Assembly: GCA_047626155.1 (NCBI GenBank)
Contig: JBLHRR010000100.1
Coordinates: 1 to 20,568, forward strand
Direction: 5' to 3'
From: CALGLS01 sp047626155
GTDB taxonomy: Bacteria; Bacteroidota; Bacteroidia; Chitinophagales; Saprospiraceae
Length of the DNA stretch: 20,568 nt
Under the pieces are notes generated by a model. The model was not told the DNA's origin. It searched no databases and worked only from the letters and a program-made list of their open reading frames with translations. The position numbers and the translations under genes are program-made. Shown here piece by piece: positions 6,829 to 14,624 of the stretch (positions are counted from its first letter, which is position 1; every line of letters starts with the position of its first letter).

Positions 6829-7221
6829 TTATCTGCTTAAATTCAAATTTCATTTTGCAATCATTATTGCACTTAGCTTTCCTTAACTTCTATTTAATTA
6901 TTTTGACTCCATTATTATAAAGTGTACGTAAAAAATATGTTACGCCATGGGGGAGGTACATCCGTCAACGCTTTGTTGGAAAGCTACCTCCTCGATTGGA
7001 CACCGTCCTACTCTTATCTTAGTGAATCCAATTTGGTTTTCCAATCAGTTACGATAATTTTAATTGATTTTACGCAGTATTACTCTTCACTGAATGGTAC
7101 ACAAGACTAAAGAATGTCATCTACCACATACCAATGCCAAAAGGGACACATACATTTGATGGAACCTGTCTTCAGGCGAAGCCGACCCACGACCACCCTC
7201 CTCCACAACCATTTCTAATTT
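6829..7221. other. Intergenic stretch with no supported gene
   Basis: There is no convincing coding frame here. A 62-codon plus-strand frame (6922-7110) has no family signal, leader or homologous look, and I do not call it. A short inverted repeat GGAGGTA (6952-6958) / TACCTCC (6985-6991) is present. The promoter of the 898-aa hydrolase should lie near 6830-6900, but no clear box was found. Confidence 0.4.
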
Positions 7222-7314
7222 TCAAAAAAGAATTTCAATAATACCAGCCCTCTTTTTTAGTTCCTCCAACAATACATCTACAAAATCAAAACTAACCACA
7301 ACCGTCCAAGGTAA
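7222..7314 (-). pseudogene. Short coding remnant
   Basis: A 31-codon frame bounded by stops, without a start codon, reads TVVVSFDFVDVLLEELKKRA and ends GIIEILF. The alternation of strands and a charged helix is protein-like. It follows another remnant (7350-7520) on the same strand and in the same general state. Family unknown; it may be chance. Confidence 0.22.
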
Positions 7315-7349
7315 TCAAATTAAAAAAAACCACCAAATGTAAAAACCTT

Positions 7350-7520
7350 TTATCCACCTTCCACCCAAACCCTACCCTTCCAAACAGCAGCCCATCCTTC
7401 CCCATACGTTTCTTCCAGGATACTACTATCCGCAGCCACAAAACGAGGCGGAGGAGCTAGTAACATCGCCTCAATCTCCCGGACTCTTTGAGCAGTATGA
7501 GGCGCCTGATCTAATAAGGA
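7350..7520 (-). pseudogene. C-terminal remnant of a lost gene
   Basis: This frame is open for 57 codons after a TAA at 7521-7523 and has a convincing protein composition: LLDQAPHTAQRVREIEAML, APPPRFVAADSSILEETYG and EGWAAVWKGRVWVEGG before the stop. The local GC content is higher than in the flanks, another sign of old coding sequence. An internal ATG exists at the M of IEAML, but it would give only 36 residues. I read it as the 3' end of a deleted gene. Family not recognised. Confidence 0.4.
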
Positions 7521-7661
7521 TTACATAAGAAAGCTGTCGCTATTCTGTCTCTAGGGATTTTTGTAGAATACCACCAACCCTCTTTAGTCGTTTCGATAAG
7601 GCTCGTTTCATATTCGAGTATTTTATTTGTTTTTATACATCAAGTAGCAATTCATAGCCTG

Positions 7662-7784
7662 TTAAAAAGCTTGAACTCCGACGGCAAAATTAGTAGGTGC
7701 CGTTAACATCCTTGCAGAAAGGTCTTCCCATATATCAAGCTGAAGCGAAACATTTTTATCAAAAAAAAAGATTGCTTTTTCTAC
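7662..7784 (-). pseudogene. C-terminal remnant overlapping the Asp-box gene stop
   Basis: This 41-codon frame starts right after a TAA at 7785-7787 and contains NVSLQLDIWEDLSARML followed by TAPTNFAVGVQAF and a stop. The terminal aromatic residue and the alternating pattern resemble the last strands of an outer-membrane beta-barrel; this is only a resemblance. It includes a run of nine T (minus strand) at 7761-7769, a likely slippage site. No start codon is in frame before the Met of SARML. Confidence 0.3.
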
Positions 7785-8857
7785 TTAGCATTAGAGTTTA
7801 TTCCGACAGGAGCGAATTCAATACGGCCAATTTTTTCACTACCCGCAACAAAAGCGACATTCTTTTTGCTGCCAAAGCGAAGGGTATAAAAAGGTTCATC
7901 GCTAAAAGTTCTCCAATGCTGCCCTCCATCTGGAGAGTAAGAAACACCTGGGATTCCGACGGCCATTATCGCATTATTCTTACTATCTGGAAAGTAGCGA
8001 ACGCAGGAGCGATAGCCGGGCGTATCGCCACCATCTACCAACTGCCAGGTTTTACCGCCATCTTTGGTGATCGCTTTATTTTTGGTATTGAGTTCCATTT
8101 TCTCCCAATCGCCTCCAAAAATAATTCCGTTGTTTTCGTCTTTGAAATCTAGGGAAAAGACACCAGTCATTTGAGCATCTTGAATGATAGGCGTGTCAAA
8201 TACCTCCCAAGTTCTTCCACGATCAGCGGTATGAAATATCCGAGATTTTTTACCCCCAGTAGCAATCCATGCATGTTGTCCCTGCACCGCGATGTTGGAG
8301 TTGCTCGCTGCAAAGGCTGCTTCCCCCTCGGCAGAGGGAGGTAGCAAATCGCAAAGCAGTTTTGTCCAGGAGTTGCCACCATCTCGGGTGATGATAATAG
8401 ACAAACAACCATCGGTAGGATCGCCCATTGCAATGCCTTCTTTATTGTCCCAAAAAGTCATGGCATCATAAAAGGCGGCGGGATGTTCTTCCCGATAAAC
8501 GATCTCCCAGTTTTTGCCTTCATCCTCCGTTCTATACAGCAGCGCTGGTGATTCAATACTCAAAAGAAAAATCGCGTCATCATGATGAGCGATCGCTCTG
8601 AAATGAGGAACTATGGTGTCCGTTTTTATACTGTCAACAGTCCAAGTGATTCCAGCGTCTTTACTAAATCCGAATTTACCTTTTGAACCTGCAAACCAAA
8701 TGTTGTGGTCATCGATGACCTCAAGTGCACGTATGCTGCTGTTAACGTAGGTGGTTGAAATACCTGTGAGCGTGAGTTCTTTTTCTACGGGTTCGTGATT
8801 GTTATTGCATGAAAATAGAAGAAAGAGAAAGCTGGTTAAAACGAAGTATATTTTCAT
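7781..8857 (-). CDS. Asp-box (BNR/YCF48-like) repeat lipoprotein
   Basis: This 358-aa protein has a lipoprotein signal: MKIYF, a hydrophobic core, then LFSC with the lipidated cysteine at residue 17 followed by NNN. The mature part is a beta-propeller built from Asp-box repeats of the form S/T-x-D-x-G-x-x-W. Six are visible: SKDAGITW, TEDEGKNW, TRDGGNSW, TADRGRTW, TKDGGKTW and SPDGGQHW. Such proteins belong to the sialidase/sortilin/YCF48-like propeller group and are often annotated as oxidoreductase or photosystem-stability-like, but no catalytic residues of a sialidase are apparent. A role in binding a cell-surface ligand or helping assembly is likely; the substrate is unknown. Confidence 0.85.
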   Translation of the reverse strand: MKIYFVLTSFLFLLFSCNNNHEPVEKELTLTGISTTYVNSSIRALEVIDDHNIWFAGSKGKFGFSKDAGITWTVDSIKTDTIVPHFRAIAHHDDAIFLLSIESPALLYRTEDEGKNWEIVYREEHPAAFYDAMTFWDNKEGIAMGDPTDGCLSIIITRDGGNSWTKLLCDLLPPSAEGEAAFAASNSNIAVQGQHAWIATGGKKSRIFHTADRGRTWEVFDTPIIQDAQMTGVFSLDFKDENNGIIFGGDWEKMELNTKNKAITKDGGKTWQLVDGGDTPGYRSCVRYFPDSKNNAIMAVGIPGVSYSPDGGQHWRTFSDEPFYTLRFGSKKNVAFVAGSEKIGRIEFAPVGINSNAK

Positions 8858-8895
8858 AATTGTGATGGTTGAAATGGGTTCTCCTAAACATTATT

Positions 8896-8991
8896 CTAAG
8901 CCAGAATTATCAATATCCATAAATAATATACAGCACAAAGCACAAAGAAACCTATTACAACGAGTGGAATTCCGATTCTAGTAGGTTGCAT
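8896..8991 (-). CDS. 31-aa single-pass membrane mini-protein
   Basis: An ATG-started frame of 32 codons encodes MQPTRIGIPLVV, then a continuous hydrophobic stretch (IGFFVLCAVYYLWILIILA) to the stop. The positive residue before the helix and the clean membrane segment argue for a real small membrane protein. It starts 14 bases after the stop of the 64-aa frame and ends 38 bases before the Asp-box lipoprotein start, all on the same strand. No family is known to me. Confidence 0.4.
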   Translation of the reverse strand: MQPTRIGIPLVVIGFFVLCAVYYLWILIILA

Positions 8992-9005
8992 TTAAATTGT
9001 TATTT

Positions 9006-9200
9006 CTAATCGAACTCAACCCTATCAAAAGTCAAATCGATTTCTCCATCCTCACTAGTAAATCTAAATATACCAACAGTGCTATTGAAGTAGATTTCAT
9101 AATCATCATAAATATCTATTTCGTTTATATAAACGTCTTGATACGAATTTCCATTTAATGCATAGTTCTCCTGAAACTTGGAATAAGTACCTAAGTGCAT
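9006..9200 (-). CDS. Small hypothetical protein, possibly the C-terminal remnant of a lipoprotein
   Basis: The 64-aa product begins MHLGTYSKFQENYALNG, continues YQDVYINEIDIYDDYEIYF and ends GIFRFTSEDGEIDLTFDRVEFD. It is acidic and rich in beta-strand pattern. The motif of a strand followed by VGIFRFTSEDGE resembles the last 60 or so residues of many Bacteroidota lipoproteins. There is no signal peptide, and a TAG lies 9 bases before the ATG, so it may be the surviving tail of a longer gene. It lies 107 bases downstream of truA on the same strand. Confidence 0.45.
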   Translation of the reverse strand: MHLGTYSKFQENYALNGNSYQDVYINEIDIYDDYEIYFNSTVGIFRFTSEDGEIDLTFDRVEFD

Positions 9201-9307
9201 TATAAACTAAGTTCTATCCGTTTTGAATACTTATTTGTTATATCATTCGTGATGTGTAATTGGCCTTAGTTTAAAATCATCCATTTTATAATAGCGCCAG
9301 GTTACAA

Positions 9308-10105
9308 CTACTCCAACCCAACCCTCAGCATCCTGATCAAATGATGTTCGTCCTTCAATTCCAAAAATGGATATTCAACTCTGCTAAGAAAAAGGCCATT
9401 TGGATGGGCAGGCCGCTTCTCCAACGAAATCTTTTCTTGATTCAGAATTTGCTCAAACTCATCCAACGTTATTTTACCAGTCCCTACTTCCAACAAAAAG
9501 AAAACGCAATACCTAACCATTCCTCGGAGAAAACGATTGCTCGTGATACTGAATCGCAATCGCCCCTGCTCCTCATTAACGAACAATTCAGATTTCGTTA
9601 CCTGACACAAAGTATTAGGGTACAAATCTGGTTGCTTGCACAGCGGTCTAAAGTCTTTCGTTCTAAGAATAAGTGCCGCAGCTTTCCTCATCAGATCAAA
9701 GTCTAATTCCAAATGCTCATAGAAGGAACTGTGGCGAAAGAGTACCGGGTCTTTTTCCCAATGAATAAAATAGTCGTAGGTGCGGGCCACTGCATGATAC
9801 CGAGCATGTCGATCTTCGTCGACTTCGATGATTTCAAAAACGGCGATACCATCGGGTAAGTTTTTATTCAGTCGGAATTTCAAATCGAATACGGGAGCTT
9901 CCTCCAGGTTGATATGAAGGGCGTATTGACTAGCGTGAACACCAGCATCGGTCCGCCCACAACCGTAAACGATCACTTCTTTCTTAAAAAGTTTAAAGAG
10001 TGTTTGCTCTATAACTCCCTGAACCGTCTTTCGTCGAGTATTCGTTTGTCTCTGCCACCCCCGGTAGTTGCTACCATCGTATCCTAAATGTATGAAATAA
10101 CGCAT
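9308..10105 (-). CDS. truA: tRNA pseudouridine(38-40) synthase TruA
   Basis: TruA converts uridines 38-40 in the tRNA anticodon stem-loop to pseudouridine in the cytoplasm. The 265-aa length is normal for the family. The sequence starts MRYFIHLGYDGSNYRGWQRQ, has the VQGVIEQTL helix, and carries the catalytic aspartate in GCGRTDAGVHASQYA (about D52). The later landmarks ARTYDYFIHW and FLRGMVRYCVFFLLEVG are also TruA signatures. It is the only clear housekeeping gene in the window and anchors the region to the chromosome. The genes downstream on the same strand are unrelated. Confidence 0.97.
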   Translation of the reverse strand: MRYFIHLGYDGSNYRGWQRQTNTRRKTVQGVIEQTLFKLFKKEVIVYGCGRTDAGVHASQYALHINLEEAPVFDLKFRLNKNLPDGIAVFEIIEVDEDRHARYHAVARTYDYFIHWEKDPVLFRHSSFYEHLELDFDLMRKAAALILRTKDFRPLCKQPDLYPNTLCQVTKSELFVNEEQGRLRFSITSNRFLRGMVRYCVFFLLEVGTGKITLDEFEQILNQEKISLEKRPAHPNGLFLSRVEYPFLELKDEHHLIRMLRVGLE

Positions 10106-10333
10106 CTGTAAATTATAGAAAGAGTTACCTTATTTCTCGTGAATTTTGAAAAATGGAATTGCTCTAATTTTTTTTGAAAAAATATTTTTCTAAAACAAAG
10201 CTCCTACATCGCAACTCCTCCCCTATTTACCCAGCCTAAAAGCCATCCCATAAAATTATAAAACTCTCCTCACTTTTTCGTACTTTCTTTCCATTACTTA
10301 ACCAATAGTGATTATTCTAAATTAAAACAGACC

Positions 10334-10560
10334 ATGCCTGAGAAGAAACGGAAATGGCGGCCGATTCCCATTTTGACTAATAAGTCGTTGCAAGTTTTCG
10401 CCCGTGCTTTTGACAAGGTCAAGTTATCAACACCATTCCCGACATGTAGTCAATCATTATAGCTTTACACAAAAACGTGAAAAGTTATCACAAAACCAAA
10501 GAAGCGCGAAAAGCGGAGAACAAAGTGCTCAGAAAGTTTAAAACGGAAAGTTTAAAATAG
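10334..10560 (+). pseudogene. Frameshifted remnant of a small basic protein gene
   Basis: An ATG at 10334 opens 42 codons (MPEKKRKWRPIPILTNKS, then LQVFARAFDKVKL) that end at TAG 10460-10462. Sequence after about 10450 continues in the next frame as ALHKNVKSYHKTKEARKAEN and KVLRKFKTESLK to TAG 10558-10560. Joining the two frames gives a basic protein of about 75 residues, so one indel near 10450 would explain the break. Family not recognised; a sequencing error cannot be excluded. Confidence 0.35.
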
Positions 10561-10575
10561 AAGGTTTCCAAATAA

Positions 10576-10698
10576 TATTTACCTGGAGAAACGAGTTATG
10601 CTATCTAAGAAGAAGATCATGGAGTAGCTAATAAAGAGATAGTGAAAGAATTTCTAAAAATGATACAAACGACGTTTAGATCAAGAACTTCTAAATGA
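10576..10698 (+). pseudogene. Remnant with in-frame stop, unknown family
   Basis: The frame reads YLPGETSYAI, a TAA, then EEDHGVANKEIVKEFLKMIQ and TTFRSRTSK before TGA. The second part is a clear amphipathic helix with a basic tail. There is no start codon at the beginning of the frame. It lies 15 bases after the previous plus-strand remnant and may belong to the same decayed locus. Confidence 0.33.
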
Positions 10699-10787
10699 AA
10701 AACAGGTGAAAGATTCACCGTTTTTCCAGACTCGTCTAAGCTCAAAACTTAGTCCCTAAAGATACCAAATTACTTATTCTACAATAC

Positions 10788-10877
10788 TTACTCCTCCAAC
10801 TTTCTAACTGATTGGCGATGCTCGTGACTTTGACTTTCCCCTCTAAAAACATCTTTCGCTAATTGGGAAATGTGTTT
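10788..10877 (-). pseudogene. Coding remnant abutting repeat copy 2
   Basis: This 30-codon minus-strand frame reads KHISQLAKDVFRGESQSH, then EHRQSVRKLEE and a stop. Its upstream limit is a TGA that uses the first base of the 124-bp repeat (10880), so the gene may have been cut when the repeat inserted. Family not recognised. Confidence 0.3.
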
Positions 10878-10879
10878 TC

Positions 10880-11003
10880 AGTATTACACAAAAAATAATT
10901 TACCGATTTCTTTGGTGGAAAGGATTATATAAATCACTCTCCCTTTGGTCATTTTGATTTACATAATCCTTTCCAAACCGGGATTTGATTTTTTGTTATT
11001 ACT
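10880..11003. repeat. 124-bp palindromic repeat, copy 2
   Basis: This copy has the same length and orientation as the element at 2345-2468 (115 of 124 positions identical) and starts with the same 22 bases. The core stem is GGAAAGGATTATATAAATCA facing TGATTTACATAATCCTTTCC: compared with copy 1 a C-G pair has become G-C, so pairing is kept. The outermost arms (AGTATTA.../...TAATACT-like) pair better here than in copy 1. It lies in the leader region of the VWA-like gene, ending 92 bases before its preferred start, and could also carry promoter or terminator signals. Confidence 0.85.
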
Positions 11004-11095
11004 TAAGTAAAATAATGAGCAAATGTAAAGTAATAAGGACCTGACTATTTCTGTTATACAATGCCCTATTGAGTCCATCATATAAAACCATATCC

Positions 11096-12682
11096 ATGAA
11101 AAAACTACTCGTGCTCTTTCTCTGCTTTTCTGTTTTTACCAATTACAGCCTTTCCGGTCAAACCAATTCCAAAGGCATCCTTCCCGATACCATTATTCAG
11201 AATTATCACCGAGCGGATAAAGTCAAGGCCACAAAGAACGAAGCTCTGATTCGACTGAAGGTTATGGATTTTCGAAAAAATGCGTTGTCCAATATGGCCA
11301 TTTGGGTTCATGATAAAAAATCAGATCAGTATTGGTATGGCGAGTCAGATGAAAAAGGGGAAGCATTTTTTCTACTCCCAAAAAACCGTAAATACACGAC
11401 CAATGTAGATCTGGAAATTGATTACCGAAAATTTACCATTCCCAACGAAAAGAATTTTTATAAAACTTTCAAGATCGTTTATATGTCTACTCGAATTAAA
11501 GAAGTGGAAAAAAACGATACCATTTATCAATACCTTGCTCAAGGACAAATGCCGACAAAAACAAGGGTTTTGGTCAACATAAAAATATCAGATCTAAAAA
11601 ATAAACCTTTACAAAAAGAGGAATTATTTTACGTAAGTGAAAAGACAAATAAAGTGTATCTCGCCGTAACCAACTCTCAGGGGAAAGCCACACTGATGCT
11701 GCCGAAAGGAGATGCTTACCGCATTCATTCCTACGCATTCAGAGACATTGCCCGAAAGGTCTATGAGGCCCGGCCTTCTTCCCGTACCAGTCGTTTTGAA
11801 CTAAACACCATTAGTAAAGTTGAATTTATAAAACGAGAGAATGAAAGAGCATTGTTATTATTTCGGCGCGATTCTCTTCAGCGGGTACGACGGCAAAGCG
11901 ACTCCACCCGAATTGCAGAAATGGATGGTTATAATTTTTACCTCCAGCATTATTATGCAAAAAAAGATGTAAAGAAAATAGAAACCAATATTCTAAAAGC
12001 AGTAGGTAGAGACCAGAAAGCCATTGCAGCAAATGCCAATTATTTCACAGAAAACAAACAGGAGATAAAAGCTATGCTGTATCGGAATAAAGATCAATGG
12101 AAACAAAAGAGGATCATCGCCAACATCGATTGCAGCATGTACCAGTACATCGATGAATTATTGGTCTGGAATTATTTCGAAGAATCAGAAAAAAACAATA
12201 ACTCCTATTGGCTTTTTAATGGCTTTAAAAACAACGATAAGAAAAGCCTAACCGATCAACATCGACGAGGTATTTATGAGGTGACTAAAAACGATGTCGA
12301 AGGGTTTTGCAATACTATTGATAAAATCGTCAACTTCAGTTGCAGTGGCAGTCGTCTGGAAAATGTAGTGGAAGCATTGATTATTGGAGCCACAGATAAA
12401 AGGCCGGAGGACGAATTGCTTTTCATTGCTGACAATTATAGCGACGTCAGTGACCTGCATAAACTCAGCGAATTAAATACCCCCGTAAGAGTATTGTTAA
12501 CCGCTTCCAGCCATGGCATTAACGAACAGTATTTGGAAATTGCCTACCAGACTGGGGGCTCCGTTCACACCAAAGACGAAGATATTTCTATGGCGCAATT
12601 AAAGGCCTTGAAAGATGGAGAGCGTTTGAAGATTGGGCGGTTTGCTTATCAGTTTTTGAAAGGGCGGTTTTTGAAGGTTTAG
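11096..12682 (+). CDS. Secreted protein with two CnaB/carboxypeptidase-regulatory-like domains and a VWA-like C-terminus
   Basis: An ATG at 11069 opens the same frame, but the start at 11096 is preferred because it directly gives a signal peptide (MKKLLVLFLCFSVFTNYSLSG; 528 aa). Two Ig-like modules follow. The first runs from ALIRLKVMDFRKNALSNMAI to KGEAFFLLPKNRKY; the second, similar one runs from VLVNIKISDLKNKPLQKEEL to GKATLMLPKGDAYR. After a charged helical linker the last 190 residues look like a von Willebrand A fold: NIDCSMYQYIDELL at the metal-site strand (a D-x-S-x-Y variant), ELLFIADNYSDV, PVRVLLTAS and YLEIAYQTGGSVHTKDEDI. The metal-site motif is degenerate, so adhesion through metal is uncertain. 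Likely periplasmic or surface protein. It converges with the zincin-like gene and overlaps it by 84 bases. Confidence 0.8.
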   Translation: MKKLLVLFLCFSVFTNYSLSGQTNSKGILPDTIIQNYHRADKVKATKNEALIRLKVMDFRKNALSNMAIWVHDKKSDQYWYGESDEKGEAFFLLPKNRKYTTNVDLEIDYRKFTIPNEKNFYKTFKIVYMSTRIKEVEKNDTIYQYLAQGQMPTKTRVLVNIKISDLKNKPLQKEELFYVSEKTNKVYLAVTNSQGKATLMLPKGDAYRIHSYAFRDIARKVYEARPSSRTSRFELNTISKVEFIKRENERALLLFRRDSLQRVRRQSDSTRIAEMDGYNFYLQHYYAKKDVKKIETNILKAVGRDQKAIAANANYFTENKQEIKAMLYRNKDQWKQKRIIANIDCSMYQYIDELLVWNYFEESEKNNNSYWLFNGFKNNDKKSLTDQHRRGIYEVTKNDVEGFCNTIDKIVNFSCSGSRLENVVEALIIGATDKRPEDELLFIADNYSDVSDLHKLSELNTPVRVLLTASSHGINEQYLEIAYQTGGSVHTKDEDISMAQLKALKDGERLKIGRFAYQFLKGRFLKV

Positions 12683-14125
12683 GCTAGGCGGTACAAAACG
12701 CGGGGTAAAAAGTACGTTGGTTCTTGACCAGCCCGACTCAATGCCCGTTACATAAATTGATACGACTGCTGTTTCGCCACCGGTCAAAGTCAGTTGTTCA
12801 TCTTCAGCAGTTGCTTCCATTAAAAGTGAGAGCTCACTCGTTGCAAAGTGCAGGATCAAATCACCTTCAGGGTCAGAGAATACATTGGATAAATCTATGC
12901 TCTGAGGATCAAAGTTTTCGTCTAATTGCAAGTCCGCTATTGGGTTGATTAAAATGGGAGAACCATTCAAGAGATCTCTTTTTTCTCTCCAATAATAATA
13001 GCCAAGATATTTAAATCCCAATACCGAAAGCTCACAATCGTCCTCGTTAAAAATCAATTGAAACTCTTCACCTGGTGTTGGGCTGTCCGCACCCAAGGTG
13101 AATGATTCATCCGCGGAATTTGGGCTAAGTAACCAAGTATCCCCTGCTTCATTTTCCCAAGAGAGTTCACCGGCTTCTTTAGTAATCGTACCTACGTGAA
13201 GCGTTGATTGATAAGGCACTCTGGTGTACTCCCCTTCTGCGATTTCGAAGGCCACCGTTTCGCGAAGTAGATTAAAACGCTTACGGTATTCGTCTCCTTG
13301 AAATTTTAAAGCGACAACGCCAGGGAGGTAATCACCGGCTATTGTTTGATACAATTCTAAGAAAAAATCCTGACCAGGGTAAGGGCAATCCGCCCCCGTG
13401 TCTAGTCGGCCAGTAGCCAGATTTGGAAAAACTTCCCATTGGACACCTGCGGCATTCCGCCAAAAGTACTGCCCCCCTTGTTCGAGTATTTCTCCTTCGT
13501 GCCAGTCGTTTTGAATATCATTTAAAGAGTATGCTCCAATCAATTCATCAATGGACAATTTGCTTAATGCTTCTATAGCTAGATCATCTACTCTAGTTAT
13601 CAATTTAGTCGCTAAAGGAATGCAGTCGGTTTGTAGTCTTTTGTGCAATGCTTCCGCATAAAAATCTGTTTCAAATTGTCCTTCAAAATCAGCTGGCCAA
13701 AAATCTTGATTGAACCAGTCGTGGCCATTGACTTCCAATTGGTATTCAGGATAAAGTCCAAAAAGGTGATGGAAGAACTCGTGCTGATACCATTGTGGGA
13801 GATACATCCTGCGCTCAATATCGCTATAAGTGCCTGCTCCAAGATGGGCAGGTTTTCGGACGATCCACTTATCATCAGCGATGAATACTGGACCACCTTT
13901 ACTATCTCCTCCCATGCCACCGGTAATGAAACCTAGATCATCGAAAGCGGGTTGTTCAGGAACATGTGAAGGATAGGTAATAAGCCAAAAATCTGTAGAA
14001 TCTTTGACTTCGTCAGTCAGCACATCCCAGACTGGAGCTACAGAGCCTGATGCAACAAAAGGGGCTGCATCACTTACAGATACAGGCATACATAACAGCG
14101 GAAGTTCAATGATTTCAACGACCAC
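12599..14125 (-). CDS. Zincin-like (HEFFH) protein with two internal repeats and a truncated cadherin-like domain
   Basis: The 508-aa frame contains HEFFH at residues 115-119, in a block QWYQHEFFHHLFGLYPEYQL that resembles the zinc-binding helix of metallopeptidases. An imperfect duplication follows: residues 209-290 and 307-386 share W-x-N-x-AG-x-x-W, L-x-TGAD/LGAD-x-P-x-PG and LKFQG/FKYLG landmarks. Residues about 393-474 form a cadherin/dystroglycan-like domain (IDLSNVFSDPEGDLILHFAT). That domain stops short, and residues after about 480 are simply the antisense of the convergent gene, so the true 3' end has probably been lost. The N-terminus has no signal peptide, and GTG 14125 follows a TAA directly; ATG at residue 13 (14089) is an alternative. 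Both ends look damaged, and expression is doubtful. Confidence 0.6.
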   Translation of the reverse strand: MVVEIIELPLLCMPVSVSDAAPFVASGSVAPVWDVLTDEVKDSTDFWLITYPSHVPEQPAFDDLGFITGGMGGDSKGGPVFIADDKWIVRKPAHLGAGTYSDIERRMYLPQWYQHEFFHHLFGLYPEYQLEVNGHDWFNQDFWPADFEGQFETDFYAEALHKRLQTDCIPLATKLITRVDDLAIEALSKLSIDELIGAYSLNDIQNDWHEGEILEQGGQYFWRNAAGVQWEVFPNLATGRLDTGADCPYPGQDFFLELYQTIAGDYLPGVVALKFQGDEYRKRFNLLRETVAFEIAEGEYTRVPYQSTLHVGTITKEAGELSWENEAGDTWLLSPNSADESFTLGADSPTPGEEFQLIFNEDDCELSVLGFKYLGYYYWREKRDLLNGSPILINPIADLQLDENFDPQSIDLSNVFSDPEGDLILHFATSELSLLMEATAEDEQLTLTGGETAVVSIYVTGIESGWSRTNVLFTPRFVPPSLNLQKPPFQKLISKPPNLQTLSIFQGL

Positions 14126-14189
14126 TTATATATCGCTTATCTCTCCACCAAATTACAACTTTCCATCATAATATCCAGTACTCCGTCAT

Positions 14190-14526
14190 TTATAGTGGAT
14201 AGATCAAGAAAGGTCGGTCAAATTCTTCATCTGTTTTTGTGCCGTAGATCATGACATCTCCATTTTGGAGTTTTTTCATATCCGTGATTGTCTTACCAAT
14301 TAATGTATCATAAGATAAGAGCGCTCCAGATGAATTTATTTTCAGTAAAAGATTTGGGATATCATTAGAGAATGTAAAAGCCCAGAAGTCTCCGTTGCCC
14401 AGTTCCACAGCCTTCTGGCCGTTTTCATTTACCGAGCCTCCTTAATTGTTGCCAGCCCTGAGTTTGAAGGGATATTGAAAGGGTAGAAATGGCGAGTAAA
14501 GGGTAGACTCTAATTGTAGTTTTCAT
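14190..14526 (-). pseudogene. Frameshifted secreted beta-propeller-like protein gene
   Basis: ATG 14524-14526 starts a clear signal peptide (MKTTIRVYPLLAISTLSISL, then QTQGWQQL) whose frame ends at TGA 14425-14427. At about 14442, in TTAAGG, the neighbouring frame takes over with GGSVNENGQKAVELGNGDFW, then FSNDIPNLLLKINSSGALLS and KLQNGDVMIYGTK to TAA 14190-14192. One extra base at 14442 would account for the break. After 14190 the first frame again looks coding (LSTINDGVLDIMMESC) to TAA 14137-14139, so a second indel is likely. The repeats resemble propeller blades of large secreted Bacteroidota proteins. It lies upstream of the zincin-like gene and may once have been its N-terminal part. 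Confidence 0.6.
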
Positions 14527-14624
14527 AATTCAATATTTTCTATTCGGAGTAACCGATAAAACAACAATTTTTCAACTAAATGGTCAAGAAATATAACAAG
14601 GTGCTTTCTTCAAGATATTTATCT

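Noticed and set aside
6922..7110. 62-codon plus-strand open frame
   Set aside because: No recognisable motif, leader or supporting context; it lies in an otherwise non-coding stretch and could be chance.
7697..8152. 151-codon plus-strand frame
   Set aside because: It is antisense to the 3' part of the well-supported Asp-box lipoprotein gene and shows no domain of its own.
13643..13936. Open frames on both strands within the zincin-like gene
   Set aside because: They are shadows of the long minus-strand frame, which alone shows domain structure and internal repeats.
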